From Bifidobacterium psychraerophilum (GTDB lineage Bacteria; Actinomycetota; Actinomycetes; Actinomycetales; Bifidobacteriaceae), in contig NZ_JGZI01000010.1 of the NCBI RefSeq assembly GCF_000741705.1, positions 767,196 to 831,195 of the forward strand: 64,000 nucleotides of DNA, written 5' to 3'. The translations under genes were made by a program, and so were the position numbers. Below the pieces are notes generated by a model. It was not told the origin of the DNA. It made no database searches and worked only from the letters and a program-made list of their open reading frames with translations. Shown here one piece after another: positions 52,503 to 61,984 of this stretch; position 1 is the stretch's first letter, and every line of letters begins with the position of its first letter.

Positions 52503-53813
52503 TCAATCCAGATATGCCTTGGCAATGGCCTGATCCAGATCTTCGATGAGATCCCTTACATCCTCAAGCCCGATCGATAGCCGTATCGTGCTGCCGCCGA
52601 TGTTGTCCTTCTCCCTGAGGTCAAAAGGGATCTCACGGTGAGTGATTCTGATCGGATTGACGATCAGCGAACGCACATCACCGACATTCGGCAGATAGCT
52701 GAAGACCTTCGTGTTATCGATGATCCGCTCCACCCGGGGCTCCCCTCCTTCGACGTTGAATGCGAGAATGGCGCCGATGCCTTTGGGGAAATCGCGTGCG
52801 ACCAACGCTTCCTGCGCATCCCCTTCCAGACCCGAGTAAAAGAGCTGGGTGACATGCGGATTCGTCTTGAGATAGCGTGCGATCTCAGTGGCGTTTCGCA
52901 CCTCCTTATCAAGGCGTTCGGAGATCGTTTCCAATCCCAGCAGGCTGAGATACGCCTCCTGCGGTCCAAGAACGGCGCCGAAAAGACGCAGGTATTTCGC
53001 CCTGAGACGTTTGGCGTACGCGGCATCGCCGTACACCTCGTGGAAGCTGCGCGACCTGCGCTCATCCTCGTCGTACAAGGTGAATTCGGCTTCGGTGAAT
53101 TGGGGAAATCGCGGACTGTCCCAAGGGAATCTGCCTGCATCGACGATCACCCCGCCTATGGCATTGCCGTGTCCGTTGAGACCTTTCGTCGAGGAATACA
53201 GCACGATATCGGCACCATGCTCGATGGGTCTGAACAGATATGGCGTCGGGAAGGTGTTATCGACGATCAAAGGCACCCCTGCGTCATGCGCCACTGCCGA
53301 CACCCGGTCGACATCCGTGACGTGGGTGCCGGGATTGGTTATGCTCTCGACGAATACGGCTTTGGTATCGGGTCGTATCGCGGCACGAAGCTCGTCGGTG
53401 TCATTGATGTCGTCAACCAAATCGAAATCAACGCCGTATTTAGGGAACAGCGTCAGGAACTCATCCAGACTTGCCCCATAGATGTCATGGGGCAACACGA
53501 TCCGTCCGGCACCTTCGGCGAGTGACAGCACGGCATAGGTCACCGCCGCCATGCCCGAAGCCACGGCAACCGCATCGACGCCGCCGTCCAGACGGGCGAC
53601 CCTTTCCTCGAAGGCGCGCACGGTCGGGTTCATCAATCTCGAATAGGTGTAGGCGGGCACCTTCCCCAGGGCGGCCAATCTGCCCCGCTCTGCCGTCCCC
53701 AAGGTGAAGGCGGCGTTCTGATAGATGGGAACCGTGGCCGAGTGCTGGTGGTCGTCCGGGTTGTATCCTGCATGGATACGAAGGGTATCGAATCCTTGAT
53801 TGGAATCATTCAC
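52503..53813 (-). CDS. O-acetylhomoserine sulfhydrylase-like PLP enzyme (MetY family), copy 2
   Basis: A 436-residue paralogue of the enzyme at 8324-9631. It shares FDTLRIHAGYNPDDHQ, YSRLMNPTVRAFEERVARLDGG, the PLP lysine Lys210 in YSSTKGLNGHG, and NVGDVRSLIVNPIRITHREIPF. The GTG at 53813 overlaps the aminotransferase stop by eight bases and has GAGGAG upstream, so it is the last gene of the large leftward cluster. MetY-type chemistry (thiol addition to O-acetylhomoserine or gamma-elimination) is likely, but its true substrate could be the imported compound. Confidence 0.92.
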   Translation of the reverse strand: MNDSNQGFDTLRIHAGYNPDDHQHSATVPIYQNAAFTLGTAERGRLAALGKVPAYTYSRLMNPTVRAFEERVARLDGGVDAVAVASGMAAVTYAVLSLAEGAGRIVLPHDIYGASLDEFLTLFPKYGVDFDLVDDINDTDELRAAIRPDTKAVFVESITNPGTHVTDVDRVSAVAHDAGVPLIVDNTFPTPYLFRPIEHGADIVLYSSTKGLNGHGNAIGGVIVDAGRFPWDSPRFPQFTEAEFTLYDEDERRSRSFHEVYGDAAYAKRLRAKYLRLFGAVLGPQEAYLSLLGLETISERLDKEVRNATEIARYLKTNPHVTQLFYSGLEGDAQEALVARDFPKGIGAILAFNVEGGEPRVERIIDNTKVFSYLPNVGDVRSLIVNPIRITHREIPFDLREKDNIGGSTIRLSIGLEDVRDLIEDLDQAIAKAYLD

Positions 53814-55101
53814 TGTCCCTGATCTCCTCACTGACGGGAATATGCGTGTGGTGCTGCGTTCTTATTGATTGGACTGCTTCCTGCAATCGGCCGACGCCCT
53901 CTACCAACTCCTCCCTGGGTGCGTGGGCGAATGATAATCGAAGGGCGTTGGATGGACTTGACGCTCCGGATATGCGCCCTGGTCGAGCCTGCGAATCCTT
54001 GACGGCGAAGGCATTCCCCGGCACATATCTCAATCCCCGGATTTCCAATTCATCCCGCACCCTGGAATCATCCAGATCGATATCGTCGGGCAGATGCGTC
54101 CACAGGAAATAACCGCCCTGCGGTTCATCCAACTCGACTTCGCCGTCGAATGCGCTGGCGATCGCCGCATACAGTGCGCCTGCCTTGTCCGCGTAGAGAC
54201 GTCGTTCCCGGTCGAGCAAGGATGCGTACCACGCGTGATCCTCCAAAAGCTCGCTGATGACGTACTGGGCGATTGTTGAAGGATGCCCGTCGATGCTGCG
54301 TCGAAATGAAGTGATGGCCTGTATCTCCTCACTTCCGGAGATAATCCAACCGACGCGCCATCCAGGACCCAGGGTTTTGGAGAACGAGCCGATTTCGAAC
54401 AGCTGCCCGCCGCGGTCGGCACTGCGGTACTGCTGTGGGAATTCCTCGGGGGGACGTTGAAACCACAGATCCCTGTATGGGTTATCCGCGATAACGGCGA
54501 AACCGTAATGATGCGCCAATGCCAGCAGCCGGTTCTTGGAAGCGGCATCGGACACACTGCCCGTGGGGTTCTGAAAATCCGGAACGGTGTAGAAGGCCTT
54601 GTACCGCGAGCCCTGTTCCAGACGGCGTTCCAACTCATCAAGGTCAGGGCCCTTCACGGTAAGCGGGATGCTTTCGATGCGAGCGCCGGCAAGTCTGAAT
54701 ATCCGCTCCGCCTCGGGGAACACTGGATTCTCCAGAAGGACGACGTCACCGGGGTCGATAAGCGCCTGCGCACTCAGGAATATCCCCTGCATGGCGCCGT
54801 TGGTCACCACCACATTCTCAGGTCTGACGTGCCGCAGATCGGCGATATGCTCTCGCAGACGGTGAATCCCCGCAAAATCCGAGTAGTTGAGCGATGCGAA
54901 GGCTCCCGGTCCGGTCAGCACGCGTTCACCGGCCTGCAAGGCCTTCTGGTATGGGAGCACGGTGGGATCCGGAACACCGGCGGAGTAGTCGATAACCGGG
55001 CGTTGCGGCGCGGAACCGTCACCGTCATGCTCCTTCTGTGCGAATACACCACCACCCGACACCGTGGCGAAACGTCGTGACAGCAAGATTCGGGCATTCA
55101 T
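53806..55101 (-). CDS. PLP-dependent aminotransferase, class I/II (MocR/2-aminoadipate type)
   Basis: A 431-residue fold-type I aminotransferase without an N-terminal HTH. Signatures are YSAGVPDPTVLPY, VVVTNGAMQGIFLSAQALIDPGDVVLLENP, VPDFQNPTGSV, ADNPYRDLWF and the PLP lysine Lys242 in GSFSKTLGPGWRVGWI, with a C-terminal Arg in NALRLSFAHA. This resembles the 2-aminoadipate/LysN-like group, which converts amino acids to 2-oxo acids. The ATG at 55101 overlaps the preceding stop by one base (TGATG). With the FAD hydroxyacid oxidase it would interconvert hydroxy, oxo and amino acids (inference). Confidence 0.9.
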   Translation of the reverse strand: MNARILLSRRFATVSGGGVFAQKEHDGDGSAPQRPVIDYSAGVPDPTVLPYQKALQAGERVLTGPGAFASLNYSDFAGIHRLREHIADLRHVRPENVVVTNGAMQGIFLSAQALIDPGDVVLLENPVFPEAERIFRLAGARIESIPLTVKGPDLDELERRLEQGSRYKAFYTVPDFQNPTGSVSDAASKNRLLALAHHYGFAVIADNPYRDLWFQRPPEEFPQQYRSADRGGQLFEIGSFSKTLGPGWRVGWIISGSEEIQAITSFRRSIDGHPSTIAQYVISELLEDHAWYASLLDRERRLYADKAGALYAAIASAFDGEVELDEPQGGYFLWTHLPDDIDLDDSRVRDELEIRGLRYVPGNAFAVKDSQARPGRISGASSPSNALRLSFAHAPREELVEGVGRLQEAVQSIRTQHHTHIPVSEEIRDSE

Positions 55102-57080
55102 CACAACCACTTCCCCGGGTTGAGGATCCCATTGGGATCCATGGCTCTTTTGATGGCGCGTTGGAGCTCAAGTTGCCTGCCGCCGATTTGGGAGCCCAGA
55201 TAGTCCTTCAGATCAACACCCACACCGTGCTCACCGGTGATCGTTCCTCCCAGCTCCAATGATCGTTCGATGAGTTCCCGCCGCGCCTGCTCCAAAGCCC
55301 GCGGATATGCGGTATCCGTCGTATGTCTGCCGGTGAAGAAGGCGGTATGCAGATTCCCGTCACCGACATGCGCGACCAAGGAGTATCCAAGACCATGCCT
55401 GTGGGCGATCTCCTCCAATGACACCAGCATGTCGACCAGTCCCGAGGGAGGCACGGCAGTGTCCCCTCCAGCCATCCACACGTCCTCGGGATAGGGTTTG
55501 CCCCGTTTTCTCAGGGAGAACACCCAACGAAGTTCCTCCTCGTCAGGGTGGATCGTGGCGTGCCGATACGGCTGTATGGCCTCTTCGATCCGCGAAGTGG
55601 TCACCGGGGTGTCTTCATCGCTCTCGATGATGAGCATCCATGAGTTGCCTCTCACGGCGTCGGCGAAACGGGCGTTACGCCCGATGCCGGGAGGAACGGC
55701 CATCAGCTCGAAAACGGAGGGCTGCACGCGTGCGGATGAAATCCTCTGTGCGGCACGGCCGGCTTCAATAAGATCCGGAAACAGGCAGATCAGCGCATGG
55801 GATTGTTCGGGCAATGGGCGAAGACGCAACACCGCCTCGACCACGACGGCCAGGACGCCTTCGGATCCGGTGAGCAAGGAGGTGAGATCCAAACCCGCGA
55901 CGTCCTTAACGGTCCCAGACCCGGTGGTGATGATGGACCCGTCAGCGAGGACGGCCGTCAAGGAGAGCACAGAGTCACGGGTGACCCCGTACTTGACGCA
56001 ATGGAATCCACCCGCATTCGTCGCGATGTTCCCCCCGATGCTGGAGATATCCGCACTTGCAGGATCGGGGGCATAGAACAATCCCTCACTAGCCGCCAGC
56101 TTGCTGATTTCGGCGGTGATGACCCCGGCTTGCACACGTACCGAACGATCGGTGACGTTCAGGGGATACAAGGTATTCAGTGAGCTGGTGGCGATGACCA
56201 GACCGGATCGGGTGGGGATCGCACCTCCCGCAAGACCCGTGCCAGCACCCCGGACGAAGACCGGAATCCGGTATTCGTTGGCTGTCGCCACAGCCGTGCT
56301 TACCTCCTCGATCGTCTCCGGTCGAATCACGGCAAGCGCCGATTCTTCCTCTTCATATGAGGAACGATCGTGCTGCGCCTCCTCAAGCGACGCCGAGTCG
56401 GTGAGGATCGTCGTCTGCTTGAGCCGTAGTCCCAGAGCCTTGAGAAATCCGGGAATCGACCCTTGGCCTTCCGGCTGGGGCGACACGGTGCGTTGCGCTT
56501 CGATGGCATCGAATCGTGGAACCTCGGCTTGCAGGTTCTCCGGGATGTCGAAGGTGTACGACAGCACGCGGTATCCGCCGTCCACGACCATCGTCTCCCT
56601 CTCGGGACGTCTGACGAAGCCATAGCTTTCGTAGAGTTTCCGCGCCGCTTTCATACGCAGCCCGGTATTGATCGCGACCCTTCTGATTCCCAGGGCTCCG
56701 AGCTCGCGCACCGCATGATCGATCAGGGACCGTCCGACCCCCTTTCCCCTTGCCGCCGGGGATACAGCCAACATGCGGAAATCACGCTCCCATCGCTCCA
56801 CGTATTCGAGGCTTTCCTCGATATGCAGAGGATCCTTTGGCGTGAGCACCGCACCGACGATCTCCTGGTCGTCGAGTGCGACCCAGATCCGGAATGCCTT
56901 GGCATGCCCTGCGACATCACGCAAATCAGCGATATACATATCCGACACGTCGAAGGCGGCCGTGAAGGACTCGACCAGCACTTCGGCCACACGAGGATAC
57001 TCTTGCGGCGTCGCCTCCCTTATCGGGATCGCATAACCGTCGCGCACCTGCGCGTGCGCTCCCTCCTCAACCAGCGTCAT
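55101..57080 (-). CDS. GNAT N-acetyltransferase fused to FAD-linked (GlcD-type) oxidase
   Basis: A 659-residue two-domain enzyme. The N-terminal GNAT (about 17-180) has MLAVSPAARGKGVGRSLIDHAVRE with the acetyl-CoA motif RGKGVG and GFVRRPERETMVVDGGY. The C-terminal part (about 220-655) is a complete GlcD/D-lactate-dehydrogenase-like flavoprotein: FVRGAGTGLAGGAIPT, SIGGNIATNAGGFHCVKYG, GSEGVLAVVVEAVLRL, VAHVGDGNLHTAFF and GGTITGEHGVG. AAGGAGG precedes the ATG at 57080, and the frame is uninterrupted across the junction. It may N-acetylate an amino acid and oxidise a 2-hydroxy acid; fusion of these two is unusual. Confidence 0.9.
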   Translation of the reverse strand: MTLVEEGAHAQVRDGYAIPIREATPQEYPRVAEVLVESFTAAFDVSDMYIADLRDVAGHAKAFRIWVALDDQEIVGAVLTPKDPLHIEESLEYVERWERDFRMLAVSPAARGKGVGRSLIDHAVRELGALGIRRVAINTGLRMKAARKLYESYGFVRRPERETMVVDGGYRVLSYTFDIPENLQAEVPRFDAIEAQRTVSPQPEGQGSIPGFLKALGLRLKQTTILTDSASLEEAQHDRSSYEEEESALAVIRPETIEEVSTAVATANEYRIPVFVRGAGTGLAGGAIPTRSGLVIATSSLNTLYPLNVTDRSVRVQAGVITAEISKLAASEGLFYAPDPASADISSIGGNIATNAGGFHCVKYGVTRDSVLSLTAVLADGSIITTGSGTVKDVAGLDLTSLLTGSEGVLAVVVEAVLRLRPLPEQSHALICLFPDLIEAGRAAQRISSARVQPSVFELMAVPPGIGRNARFADAVRGNSWMLIIESDEDTPVTTSRIEEAIQPYRHATIHPDEEELRWVFSLRKRGKPYPEDVWMAGGDTAVPPSGLVDMLVSLEEIAHRHGLGYSLVAHVGDGNLHTAFFTGRHTTDTAYPRALEQARRELIERSLELGGTITGEHGVGVDLKDYLGSQIGGRQLELQRAIKRAMDPNGILNPGKWL

Positions 57081-57172
57081 AACGCACCTCCTTCTATACT
57101 GTTCCCATATCCGCGAATGCACCCGCCCTCGCACGACCCGTACCGCGCCGCCTTCGGCGAGACGGTGCCCGC

Positions 57173-58216
57173 CTATTCCTCGGCCGCCTGCTTATATGCG
57201 CTCAAAGCCTCATCCGAGGCTGCGCTTGAAACGGAGCATGTGGGCGCAACGACCAGGATGTCATCGGTGGCCTCACGCGCGCTGGTGACCTGGCCACGGA
57301 TATTCTGCAGGGTCTGTTCATCGGGCTCCTGGGCCAGCAGCAGATGACTCACACCGCCCACTTTGGTTTTGCTCAAGGGGGCACCGATGCTGCTGTTGCT
57401 TGAATCCTCATGATCCCAGTTGATGCCTTCCAGCGGGTAGCTTTGGAACCACTCGGGGTGCGATGAGGCACCGCAGGTATGCACGAGGCGCAGGGATCCG
57501 CTCGCCCCATCGAGTGCGACGGCATCATAGGCGCGGGAGAACTCATTGAATTCGGCCTCACTGAAGAAGGAGGGATCGGTCAGGGTGGCGATGACGAATA
57601 CCAGACCATCCGCGCCCGCCTTCCTCTGGGCCTCTGCGTAGGCGGCCAGGGTCTCGGCTATGGCGTGCAGGGCGTGATGGACGCCCGCTCTGTCCTCGTT
57701 GATGTAGTCGGCGAAGGTCCGGGTATTCGCGGATCCTGGCACACCGAAGGCAGTGCCGCCCCATGAGGGGATTCCCGCGATTTTGGCCAATACATTCACC
57801 GGGGAGTACAGGGTCGCGAACACCGGGGTATCCGGTGCACCGGCCTTGACGTCCCGGATGACCTTGATCTGTTCCTGGATGAATGGGTTGCTGTCCACAT
57901 CCAGTTCATTGATGTTCCACAGATCCTTCGGATCGCTTACCGAAGCCTTGCTTTGCGCTGGGATGGGCAAACCCGGCACCGGGTAATTGTCATAGTCATA
58001 GCTATTGCCCCATGCTTCCGCGTAGTGGACGGTGCGGGGATTGAGTTTCACCCAATCCCAATCCCACTTCCGCTGGTACGCGACCGTGGCTTTGGCCAGG
58101 TCCTCACCGGTGCGTTCCGCCGCGATTTCGTGGGTGTAGGCGCTCACCGGCGGGCGATCCGCATGTTCCCCAGCGAATACCGCCTTCAGCCTATCCAGTT
58201 TCGTCCAATCCGTCAT
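57173..58216 (-). CDS. UroD-fold methyltransferase-like protein, copy 2
   Basis: A 347-residue paralogue of the protein at 6909-7979. Shared features are WDWVKLNPRTVHYAEAWG near residue 50, LYSPVNVLAKIAG, the zinc-type HTC motif (His246, Cys248) and Cys327 in VAPTCSVSS. As with copy 1, canonical heme-enzyme UroD motifs are missing, so methyl transfer to or from a thiol is the better guess. AGGAAGGA lies before the ATG. It lies between the peptide-type ABC transporter and the fused acetyltransferase-oxidase on the same strand. Confidence 0.85.
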   Translation of the reverse strand: MTDWTKLDRLKAVFAGEHADRPPVSAYTHEIAAERTGEDLAKATVAYQRKWDWDWVKLNPRTVHYAEAWGNSYDYDNYPVPGLPIPAQSKASVSDPKDLWNINELDVDSNPFIQEQIKVIRDVKAGAPDTPVFATLYSPVNVLAKIAGIPSWGGTAFGVPGSANTRTFADYINEDRAGVHHALHAIAETLAAYAEAQRKAGADGLVFVIATLTDPSFFSEAEFNEFSRAYDAVALDGASGSLRLVHTCGASSHPEWFQSYPLEGINWDHEDSSNSSIGAPLSKTKVGGVSHLLLAQEPDEQTLQNIRGQVTSAREATDDILVVAPTCSVSSAASDEALSAYKQAAEE

Positions 58217-58283
58217 GATGGTTCCTTCCTATATGTAATTGCTGTTGGTATTAGGACATATGTAATGAGGCACCGCTACGGGC

Positions 58284-60035
58284 TCAATGCACCCGCCTGC
58301 CGGGGATGCTGTCTATAAGCCGTTGCGTATATGGATGAGCCGGGTTGTAGATCACCTGCCCCGTCTCACCAGACTCGACGACCTCGCCGTGCTGCAGTAC
58401 CGCGACGTTATGGGCGATCAAAGCGACGACGGCAAGGTCGTGGGAGACGAAGACATAGCTCAGGCCCAGATCACGTTGAAGCTCGATCAGCAGATCGATC
58501 ACCTGGGCTTGCACCGAAACATCCAGTGCCGAGACCGGCTCATCCAGAAACACGGTTGTTGGCCGTATCGCCAGGGCACGCGCGATGGCGACTCTCTGGC
58601 ATTGACCTCCCGAAAGCTCGGACGCCCTCGCCCCAAGCAATGACTGGGGCAAGGCGACACGGTCCAACAGCTCCCGCACCCTGCGATCACGTGACGAACG
58701 GTTCCCGACATGGAAGGCCTTGAGCGGCTCCGCTATGACATCCCGAATCGTCAGTCTTCCGTCGAGGGATTGGTAGGGATTCTGCTGCACCAGTTGGAAG
58801 CCCCGGCGAGCCAGGCGGAGCTCCTTGCGGTTGCTGGACACCACATCGATGCCGTTGACCGACGCGGTTCCCGAGGAGGGGCGGATCAGCCCCAGTGCGA
58901 TTCTCAGCAGGGTGGATTTCCCCGACCCGGATTCACCCACGATCGCCAAGGTCTCGCCGGCAGGTGCCGCAATACTCACCTTCCTCAATGCGGTGAGCGC
59001 ACCTGTGGCATGCCGTGATGCCGTGTATGATCCAAAGGTTTTGGTGACGTCATTCCATACGACGGCGTTCGAGTCGTGATCCGCCGTATGTGACGGACGC
59101 CCGTCAGGGGGGCGCTTCTCTTCTGCGGACACCCTTCCCCCGCGCTCTTCCTCTCGACGGTCCGCACCGTCGAATTCAAACGCCGGGGCGGAGTCCACGA
59201 GCTCACGCGTATAGGCTTTCGTCGAGTGCTGCAGGATCGCGGCGGTATCGCCCTGGTCAACGACCTGGCCGTGATGCATGACCACGATGCGTTGCACCCG
59301 ATCAGCCGCGACGGCAAGGTCGTGGGTCACCATCAGCAGCGCTATGCCCCGTCGCCGAACCAATTCCTCTATTCTGTCGAGAATCACCTTCTGCACGGTC
59401 ACGTCCAGCGCGCTGGTGGGTTCGTCCGCGACGATGATTTTGGGGGAACCCGCCATGGCCGCCGCGATCAGGGCACGTTGTTTCAGTCCCCCTGACAGTT
59501 CATGTGGATACTGCCTCGATCGTAATTCCGGATCGTCGAATCCAGCCTCATGCAGCAGTTCCAGAACACGCGCATGAATGCTCTGACGCCCTTCCAGACC
59601 CTCCTTCAATGCGATGATCTGCCCCAGCTGGGCACCTATCCTCATCGTCGGATCCAAACTCGACTGAGGATCCTGGGGAATGAAACCGATATCCGAACGA
59701 CGGATTTCACGACGTTCGCGTTCGGAAGAGCGGATCATGTCCCTGCCGCCCACTTCAATCACTCCGTCGATCCGGGTGCTGTCGGGGAGTATGCCGAGGA
59801 TCGCGTGGACAATCGTCGACTTCCCGGAACCGGACTCACCGACAATGGCCATGGCTTGCGATGGGTATACATCGATGCTCGCGTCACGAACCGCATGGAC
59901 GCTTCGCGCACGTGTTCGATAATCCACCTGCAGATTCCTGATGCGCAGCACCGCGGCACTGTCTCCCTCTTGTTGCGGATCGGATTCCCCTGAAACCACA
60001 GTGTGCCCCCTCCCTGTCGTCGACCGCTCGCTCAT
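58284..60035 (-). CDS. fused DppD-DppF-type ABC transporter ATP-binding protein
   Basis: A 583-residue protein with two oligopeptide-type ATPase domains in one chain. Domain 1: VGESGSGKST, LSGGLKQRALIAAAM, IIVADEPTSALDV. Domain 2: VGESGSGKST, LSGGQCQRVAIARAL, TVFLDEPVSALDV, and the C-terminal HPYTQRLIDSIP typical of OppF/DppF. A charged linker (about 280-325) joins them. The ATG at 60035 overlaps the DppC stop (ATGA). It is the cytoplasmic motor for the importer encoded by the next three genes upstream. Confidence 0.94.
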   Translation of the reverse strand: MSERSTTGRGHTVVSGESDPQQEGDSAAVLRIRNLQVDYRTRARSVHAVRDASIDVYPSQAMAIVGESGSGKSTIVHAILGILPDSTRIDGVIEVGGRDMIRSSERERREIRRSDIGFIPQDPQSSLDPTMRIGAQLGQIIALKEGLEGRQSIHARVLELLHEAGFDDPELRSRQYPHELSGGLKQRALIAAAMAGSPKIIVADEPTSALDVTVQKVILDRIEELVRRRGIALLMVTHDLAVAADRVQRIVVMHHGQVVDQGDTAAILQHSTKAYTRELVDSAPAFEFDGADRREEERGGRVSAEEKRPPDGRPSHTADHDSNAVVWNDVTKTFGSYTASRHATGALTALRKVSIAAPAGETLAIVGESGSGKSTLLRIALGLIRPSSGTASVNGIDVVSSNRKELRLARRGFQLVQQNPYQSLDGRLTIRDVIAEPLKAFHVGNRSSRDRRVRELLDRVALPQSLLGARASELSGGQCQRVAIARALAIRPTTVFLDEPVSALDVSVQAQVIDLLIELQRDLGLSYVFVSHDLAVVALIAHNVAVLQHGEVVESGETGQVIYNPAHPYTQRLIDSIPGRRVH

Positions 60036-60991
60036 GCCGCCTCCTTTTTCAACGCACGGCCCAGAATGTTGATGGACAGTACGGTGAGCACCACAACCAA
60101 CCCCGGCAGCAATGAGATCCACGGAGCCGTCATCAGATAATCCCGTCCGTCGTTGATCAGCGATCCCCATTCAGGCGCCGGTGGTTTGGCACCGAAACCG
60201 AGGAAGCTCAATGTCGCGACGCCCATGATCACGCCTCCGAAATCCAACAGCGCCATAACGCTTACAGGCCCCAGCGAATTGGGCAATACGTGGGTGAGGA
60301 TGATTCTCCAGAATGACGACCCTCCGGCTGTGGCCGCTTCGATGTACGGGCTTGCTTTGATGCTGAGGACCTGCGATCTGGTGGTCCGCACGAAGGCCGG
60401 GGTGATTCCTATGCCTATGGCGATCGCCACCGGCGTGGTGCCGAAACCGATGGCCGTCACGATGGTGATGGCCAGTAGCAGACCCGGTATGGCGAGCCAT
60501 ACATCGACGAATCGCATGAGCACCGTATCCGTTGCCCCGCCTGAGTATCCAGCGACCACACCGATCAGCAGCCCAGCTATGACCGCTATGGACAGCGCGA
60601 GAACGCTGGCACCGATGGTCGCGCCGCCGCCATGCAGCACTCTGCTGAACAGATCCCGTCCGAGCCGATCCGTGCCGAATATGTGTTGGGCGGAGGGAGG
60701 CTGCAAGCGCTCGGCGGGTGCCGTGTCGCTCGGCCCGTACGATGTGAACCAGGATGGCCTGCATACGCCGATGATGACACCGAGCAGGAAGATCAAGGCG
60801 ATTGTGGCGCCGACATGCCTGACGACCCAGTCTCGTATGCGTAGAAGGCCACGAACCACACCCGCGGTCCTCGACGTATCCTCGGGGAACGAGGCCGTAT
60901 GGTCCCGAGTTGCCTGCGCATGTGACGCGTAGGCCGCTGGCGCGTCGCGCCGCTCAGTAGGATGCTCTTGCGTCGACATCAGTATTGCCAT
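60032..60991 (-). CDS. peptide-type ABC transporter permease (DppC-like)
   Basis: A 319-residue permease with an extended charged N-terminus (about 60 residues) and six predicted transmembrane segments. HIFGTDRLGRDLFSRVLHGGGATIGASVLALSIAV is the DppC landmark and PYIEAATAGGSSFWRIILTHVLPNSLGPV is the ATPase-contact loop. Its start overlaps the DppB stop by one base (TAATG). The family moves peptides, nickel chelates or glycosides; the ligand is not predictable. Confidence 0.94.
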   Translation of the reverse strand: MAILMSTQEHPTERRDAPAAYASHAQATRDHTASFPEDTSRTAGVVRGLLRIRDWVVRHVGATIALIFLLGVIIGVCRPSWFTSYGPSDTAPAERLQPPSAQHIFGTDRLGRDLFSRVLHGGGATIGASVLALSIAVIAGLLIGVVAGYSGGATDTVLMRFVDVWLAIPGLLLAITIVTAIGFGTTPVAIAIGIGITPAFVRTTRSQVLSIKASPYIEAATAGGSSFWRIILTHVLPNSLGPVSVMALLDFGGVIMGVATLSFLGFGAKPPAPEWGSLINDGRDYLMTAPWISLLPGLVVVLTVLSINILGRALKKEAA

Positions 60992-61956
60992 TATCCCTTC
61001 GCTTTCGAATGCAGTACGATTCGCGGATCAAGCAGCGGGTAGATCACATCCACGGCCAGATTCACCAGGACGAATGCCCCCGCCGCCAGAACAACCGCAC
61101 CCTGGATGACCGGAATGTCCTGACTGGTCACGGATTGCTGAATCAGCATCCCCAGACCCTGCCTGGAGAAGACCGTCTCCGCCACGATCGCACCGGTAAC
61201 CGTCTCCCCGACGATCAGACCGAGGATGGTCAATGTGGGCAGCGACGCGTTCTTTGTGACGTGCGAGATGAGGATCCTCCCCCTGCCGAGACCGTAGGCA
61301 CGGGCGACCGTCACGTACTGGCTGCGAATGGTCTCTTCGAATCCGCCGATGAGCAGTTGGGCCAGGAGCGCACCGGTCGGAATCGACATCGTTATGGTTG
61401 GCAGCACCAGCGATTTCCATCCCTGCATGCCCATGGAGGGAAGCCACCCGAGTCCGAAACTGAAAACCTGCATCAGCAGAAGGCCTACCCAGAAGGACGG
61501 CACGGATGCCCCGAGTACGGGGAGTGCCGCAAGGAATCTCCTCAGGAAGGGGCGGCGCATGTAAGCCGCCAGGAACGCCAAAAGAAAGGCCGCGACGATC
61601 GCCACCACTATGGAAAGCGCGCTGATCAGCAAAGTACTGCCCACCCGCAATGAGATGAGCTTGATGACCGGGACGTCATAGGTGTACGAAGTACCGAAGT
61701 CGCCTCTCAGCGCATTGAACAGCATGGTGACGTATTGGTGCCATGCCCCTTGGTCCAAACCGTAGGACTGCTTCAATGTCCTCAACTGCGCAGGCGTCAC
61801 GGAGCTCACATCGGTTCCTTTGGCCTTCAGGATCAAGGCTATGGGATCCGCGGGCAGCAGGTTCAGAATGACATAGGTCACCGTGTACGCCGCCCACAGC
61901 ACCAGAACCGCCTGTGCGATTCTCGCCACCATGTAAACGAAAGCATGTTTTCTCAT
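60991..61956 (-). CDS. peptide-type ABC transporter permease (DppB-like)
   Basis: A 321-residue permease with six predicted transmembrane segments. LVLWAAYTVTYVILNLLPADPIALIL at the start, RGDFGTSYTYDVPVIKLISLRVGSTLLISALSIV, and YVTVARAYGLGRGRILISHVTKNASLPTLTILG (contact loop) are DppB features. The ATG at 61956 begins the conserved part and follows a G-rich ribosome site. It lies 28 bases after the binding-protein gene. Confidence 0.94.
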   Translation of the reverse strand: MRKHAFVYMVARIAQAVLVLWAAYTVTYVILNLLPADPIALILKAKGTDVSSVTPAQLRTLKQSYGLDQGAWHQYVTMLFNALRGDFGTSYTYDVPVIKLISLRVGSTLLISALSIVVAIVAAFLLAFLAAYMRRPFLRRFLAALPVLGASVPSFWVGLLLMQVFSFGLGWLPSMGMQGWKSLVLPTITMSIPTGALLAQLLIGGFEETIRSQYVTVARAYGLGRGRILISHVTKNASLPTLTILGLIVGETVTGAIVAETVFSRQGLGMLIQQSVTSQDIPVIQGAVVLAAGAFVLVNLAVDVIYPLLDPRIVLHSKAKG

Positions 61957-61984
61957 CTGCTGCCCCCAACCGCCGTGAGATTCC

